Below are positions 5,889-8,574 of a stretch of 8,574 nucleotides of DNA, piece by piece. The first letter of the stretch is position 1. Each line of letters starts with the position of its first letter. The translations under genes and the position numbers were made by a program. The stretch is from NCBI GenBank assembly GCA_002923335.1, contig BEHZ01000076.1:1-8574 (forward strand). Direction: 5' to 3'. This DNA is from a bacterium HR23 (GTDB lineage Bacteria > Chloroflexota > Dehalococcoidia > Lucifugimonadales > HRBIN23). The notes beneath the pieces were generated by a model. The model made no database searches, was not told where the DNA came from, and saw only the letters and a program-made list of their open reading frames with translations.

Positions 5889-6364
5889 TCTCCCAGGAAC
5901 CGGACCAGGAAACGGAAGAAGAGGGGTTGGGGTGCGAAGGGTTCTCCCTGCGCCGACGGGCCCGAGCCGTGGCCTTCCTGGCCCTCTGCGAGGTGGACCT
6001 GGCCCACCACAACCCCCACCAGGCCCTGGAATGGATCGCCCGGGAGGCTCGCCTTCCCCCCGAGGGCCTCGCCTTCGCCCAACGGCTCCTCCTGGGCACC
6101 TTACAGCACCTGGCAGAGATAGACCCCATCATCCAGCGGTGCGCCCCCCTGTGGCCGGTGCCCCAACTGGCCACCGTGGACCGCAACCTCTTGCGCCTGG
6201 CCATTTACGAACTCACGGCCGACGCCCAAACGCCCCCCAAGGTGGTGATCAACGAGGCAGTGGAACTGGCCAAGACCTACGGCGGGGACAGTTCCCCTCG
6301 GTTCGTCAACGGGGTGCTGGGGTGTGTGCTGGAAACCTCCTCCCGCCCCAAGCCCACCCTATAG
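5879..6364 (+). CDS. nusB: transcription antitermination factor NusB
   Basis: A 161-residue all-helical RNA-binding protein that, with NusE (uS10), recognises boxA in rRNA leaders and supports antitermination. The helix-1 motif RRRARAVAFLALCEVDLA, the central TVDRNLLRLAIYEL, the late PPKVVINEAVELAKTYGGD and the closing SSPRFVNGVLG are all family hallmarks. An acidic, poorly conserved stretch of about 20 residues precedes the core. Start choice: tandem GTG codons at 5879 and 5882 are the best-placed starts; AGGAG at 5864-5868 favours 5879. This start overlaps the fabD stop by 10 bases, so the two genes are probably coupled. Placing nusB between fabD and acpP is unusual. Confidence 0.93.
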   Translation: MVVISQEPDQETEEEGLGCEGFSLRRRARAVAFLALCEVDLAHHNPHQALEWIAREARLPPEGLAFAQRLLLGTLQHLAEIDPIIQRCAPLWPVPQLATVDRNLLRLAIYELTADAQTPPKVVINEAVELAKTYGGDSSPRFVNGVLGCVLETSSRPKPTL

Positions 6365-6416
6365 TTCCCCCGGCTCGCCAGCCCCCTTCCCACACGCCAG
6401 AAAGGAGGTGGTGCCC

Positions 6417-6680
6417 ATGCCTGATGTTTACACCCGTGTGAAGCAGATCGTGGTGGAACGCCTGGGAGTGGACGAGGCCCAGGTGCGCCCTGAGGCCTCC
6501 TTCCGGGACGACTTCAAGGCCGACTCCCTGGACCTGGTGGAACTCATCATGGCCATGGAAGAGGAGTTCAGCAAAGACGGGGAGAAGATAGAGATATCCG
6601 ACCAGGAGGCGGAGAAGATCATCACCGTGCAGGATGCGGTGGACTTCCTAAAGGCCAAGGGCATCAAGGACACCCCCTGA
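6417..6680 (+). CDS. acpP: acyl carrier protein
   Basis: An 87-residue acidic carrier that holds growing fatty acyl chains on a phosphopantetheine arm. The attachment site is Ser37 in FKADSLDLVEL, a DSL motif with the usual helix II behind it (IMAMEEEF). The C-terminal ITVQDAVDFLKAKG is also standard. The start at 6417 is decided by a near-perfect ribosome site, AAAGGAGGTG, at 6401-6410, the strongest in the window and in keeping with the very high expression of ACP. FKADSLD in place of the commoner LGADSLD is a minor variation. Confidence 0.96.
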   Translation: MPDVYTRVKQIVVERLGVDEAQVRPEASFRDDFKADSLDLVELIMAMEEEFSKDGEKIEISDQEAEKIITVQDAVDFLKAKGIKDTP

Positions 6681-6696
6681 GGGGAAAGGCCCGCCC

Positions 6697-7662
6697 ATTC
6701 CCCAGCAGTGGGTAGAGTTCTCCCTTACGGTTCCCCCCGAACTGGTGGACCCTCTGCTCCACGCTTTCCGGCGGGTGCACGCTCAGGTATGCGTGGAGCA
6801 GGAAGGGGGCTGGAACCCCGATGAGGGGGAAGACCCTCCCCCTTCCGCCCCCGTTACCCTGCGTGCTTACCTGCCCGCCGACCGCTCCCTGCCCCGCCGC
6901 CGTGCCCGCCTGGATACCGCCCTGCGTCTGTTAGCCCTCATCGCCCCCCTGCCCCCCCTCTCCGAACGCCTCCTCCGCCCGTCCGACTGGGAGAAGGCGT
7001 GGAAAGAGGGCTTCCATACCATCAAAGTGGGGCGTGTAGTGGTGTGCCCCCCGTGGGAGCCCTGCACCCCTTCGCCTGGGGAGGCGGTGCTCATCCTGGA
7101 GCCCGGCCTGGCCTTTGGCACCGGCCACCACCCCACCACCCGCCTCTGCCTGGCCTGGATGCAAGAGGTGCTCACCCCCGGCCAGCGCATCCTGGACCTG
7201 GGCACCGGCTCCGGCATTTTGACCATAGCGGCGGGCCTGCTGGGAGCAGGGGAGGTGGTGGCCCTGGATACCGACCCCCAGGCAGTGCGCACGGCACGGA
7301 GCAATGTGCGCCGTAATAGGCTGGCATCCCGTATCCGTGTGCGTCGGGGGAGCCTGCCCTGGCCCGAGGGGGGGAAGTTCCACGGCATCCTGGCCAACAT
7401 CTCGGCGAAGGTGGTGAGTGCCCTGGCCCCGTCCTTTTGGGACGCCCTGCACCCGGGGGGCTGGCTTCTGGCCAGCGGTATCCTGCTGGAGCACCGGGAG
7501 GAAGTAGGCGAAGCGCTGATGCGGGCGGGCTTCTCCACGCCCCAGGAGCGCAGGGAGGGGGAATGGCTGGCCGTGCTGGCCCTAAAAGGAACGGGGCAGG
7601 GAGAACTCCCTGCCCCGCCAGCCCCTAGCGGGCGTATTCCACCGCTCGGGTCTCTCGGATGA
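6697..7662 (+). CDS. prmA: ribosomal protein uL11 methyltransferase PrmA
   Basis: A SAM-dependent enzyme that trimethylates ribosomal protein uL11. The N-terminal uL11-recognition part starts QQWVEFSLTVPPELVDPL; the C-terminal Rossmann domain carries FGTGHHPTTRLCL, the SAM motif LDLGTGSGILTIAAGLLGAG, the acidic LDTDP and the substrate-site motif ILANIS. The first canonical start in this frame is GTG at 6745, which has no ribosome site and would delete the conserved first beta strand. No ATG, GTG or TTG exists between the frame opening at 6652 and 6745. An ATT at 6697, 7 bases after AAAGG (6685-6689), fits both homology and spacing, so I place the start there with caution (321 residues; 305 from 6745). 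The last 24 residues after LAVLALK look non-homologous and run through a hairpin into the 3' end of rny. Confidence 0.85.
   Translation: MPQQWVEFSLTVPPELVDPLLHAFRRVHAQVCVEQEGGWNPDEGEDPPPSAPVTLRAYLPADRSLPRRRARLDTALRLLALIAPLPPLSERLLRPSDWEKAWKEGFHTIKVGRVVVCPPWEPCTPSPGEAVLILEPGLAFGTGHHPTTRLCLAWMQEVLTPGQRILDLGTGSGILTIAAGLLGAGEVVALDTDPQAVRTARSNVRRNRLASRIRVRRGSLPWPEGGKFHGILANISAKVVSALAPSFWDALHPGGWLLASGILLEHREEVGEALMRAGFSTPQERREGEWLAVLALKGTGQGELPAPPAPSGRIPPLGSLG
7592..7617 (-). terminator. strong hairpin terminator between convergent prmA and rny
   Basis: CGGGGCAGGGA (7592-7602), loop GAAC, and TCCCTGCCCCG (7607-7617) form a perfect 11-bp stem with a 4-base loop. On the minus strand it begins 7 bases after the rny stop and is followed by TTCCTTTT, so it reads as an intrinsic terminator for rny. 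On the plus strand no T run follows, but the stem could still slow or end transcription of the fabD operon. It lies inside the C-terminal tail of the prmA frame. Confidence 0.75.
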
Positions 7663-8574
7663 CCACCACCTTCACCTGGCCAGGGTAGACCACGGTCTCT
7701 TGAATCTTCTTGGCGATGTCCCGTGCCAGTTTGACGGCGCTCATATCGTCCACCTGTTCGGGCTTCACCATGACCCGCACCTCCCGCCCGGCCTGGATGG
7801 CGTAGCACTTCTCCACACCGGGGAAGGAGGAGGCCACCGCTTCCAGGGCCTCTAGGCGCTTCACATAGTGCTCCAGGGTGTCCTTGCGAGCACCGGGGCG
7901 AGAGGCGCTGATGGCGTCGGCCGCGGCGACCAGGAAGGCTTCAATAGAGCCTTGCTGGTCATCATGGTGCTCCATAATGGCCCGGCGGACGGGTTCGGAG
8001 ATGCCGTATTTGGCGGCCATCTCGGCACCGATTTCGGTGTGGGGGCCTTCGTATTCATGGGAGAGGGCTTTGCCGATGTCGTGGAGCAGGCCCCCCAGTT
8101 TACAGGTCTCCACGTTGGCCCCAATCTCCGCAGCCATCATGCCGGCCAGCAGGGCGACCTCTATGCTGTGCTTCAGCACGTTCTGGCCATAACTGGTGCG
8201 GTATTGGAGCATACCCAGCAGACGCACCAGTTCGGGGTTGAGACCGCTCACGCCCACGGCGAAGAGGGCCTGCTCACCCGCTTGGCGGATGGTCTCGTCC
8301 ACCTCCTGCTGGGCACGGGCCACCATCTCCTCAATGCGGGCCGGGTGGATACGCCCGTCCTGAATGAGTTTCTGCAGGGCGATACGGGCCACCTCCCGGC
8401 GCACGGGGTCAAAGCAGGAGATGGTAACCGCATCGGGGGTGTCATCAATAATGAGGTCCACCCCCGTGGCCTGTTCAATGGCCCGGATATTCCGTCCTTC
8501 ACGGCCGATGAGACGGCCTTTCATCTCTTCGTTGGGGATGGGGATAACCGCAACGGTGGATTCGGCGGTAACAT
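7625..8574 (-). CDS. rny: ribonuclease Y, N-terminus cut off by the window edge
   Basis: A membrane-anchored endoribonuclease that starts mRNA decay in many bacteria. The visible 315 residues cover the KH and HD domains; the N-terminal membrane helix and coiled coil (about 200 residues) lie past the right edge. The visible part begins VTAESTVAVIPIPNEEMKGR, then the KH loop IGREGRN and the conserved DLIIDDTPDAVTISCFDPVR. The metal-binding HD pair is in GGLLHDIGKALSHEYEGPH (His and Asp codons at 8083-8078), with a further ligand region at IMEHHDD. The C-terminus VVVIRETRAVEYAR is the family's standard ending, so the stop is genuine. The ATG at 8524 is internal and not the start. The gene converges with prmA, and the two reading frames overlap by 38 bases. 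Confidence 0.97.
   Translation of the reverse strand, partial: VTAESTVAVIPIPNEEMKGRLIGREGRNIRAIEQATGVDLIIDDTPDAVTISCFDPVRREVARIALQKLIQDGRIHPARIEEMVARAQQEVDETIRQAGEQALFAVGVSGLNPELVRLLGMLQYRTSYGQNVLKHSIEVALLAGMMAAEIGANVETCKLGGLLHDIGKALSHEYEGPHTEIGAEMAAKYGISEPVRRAIMEHHDDQQGSIEAFLVAAADAISASRPGARKDTLEHYVKRLEALEAVASSFPGVEKCYAIQAGREVRVMVKPEQVDDMSAVKLARDIAKKIQETVVYPGQVKVVVIRETRAVEYAR

Noticed and set aside
4820..6082. Minus-strand open frame of 420 codons opposite rpmF, fabD and nusB
   Set aside because: It is antisense to three conserved genes, is Ser/Arg/Ala-rich without motifs, and starts within nusB.
1..8574. Mobile element, defence system or CRISPR array
   Set aside because: No transposase, integrase, regularly spaced repeats or defence-type domains are present; all genes are housekeeping or envelope genes with similar base composition.

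Overview
The window is GC-rich, densely coded bacterial chromosome carrying almost only housekeeping genes. Several genes begin with GTG, and many neighbours overlap by a few bases. The gene set suggests a Gram-positive-type or Chloroflexota-like lineage, possibly thermophilic: rpmH-rnpA-yidD, yceD-rpmF, a zinc-ribbon bL32, RNase Y, and lipoproteins with proline-rich linkers. This taxonomic guess is an inference with low confidence. No phage, transposon, CRISPR array, rRNA or tRNA was seen.

Layout: (1) Positions 1-1417, minus strand: an oligopeptide-type ABC transporter substrate-binding lipoprotein, cut by the left edge, with its own candidate promoter upstream. (2) Positions 1613-3834, minus strand: one tightly packed operon read rpmH, rnpA, yidD, an eight-repeat beta-propeller lipoprotein, and a FlK-like hotdog thioesterase. 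All four junctions overlap. (3) Positions 3835-4152: a divergent control region with one good sigma-70-type promoter facing each way. (4) Positions 4153-7662, plus strand: yceD, rpmF, fabD, nusB, acpP, prmA. (5) Positions 7625-8574, minus strand: the 3' part of rny, convergent with prmA, with a strong hairpin terminator between the two main coding regions.

The genes fit a growth-linked theme. rpmH, rpmF and yceD serve ribosome and rRNA supply, nusB acts in rRNA antitermination, and prmA methylates uL11. rnpA and rny act in RNA processing and decay. fabD and acpP start fatty acid synthesis. yidD and the propeller lipoprotein belong to the envelope.

I did not find a clearly new multi-gene system. 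The points most worth a second look are: rpmH lying wholly inside an extended rnpA frame, as described for Thermus; a prmA whose conserved N-terminus lies upstream of every canonical start codon and may begin at ATT; the replacement of the usual yidC after yidD by a propeller lipoprotein and a thioesterase with a complete FlK-type catalytic set; and the very short fab operon with nusB inside it.
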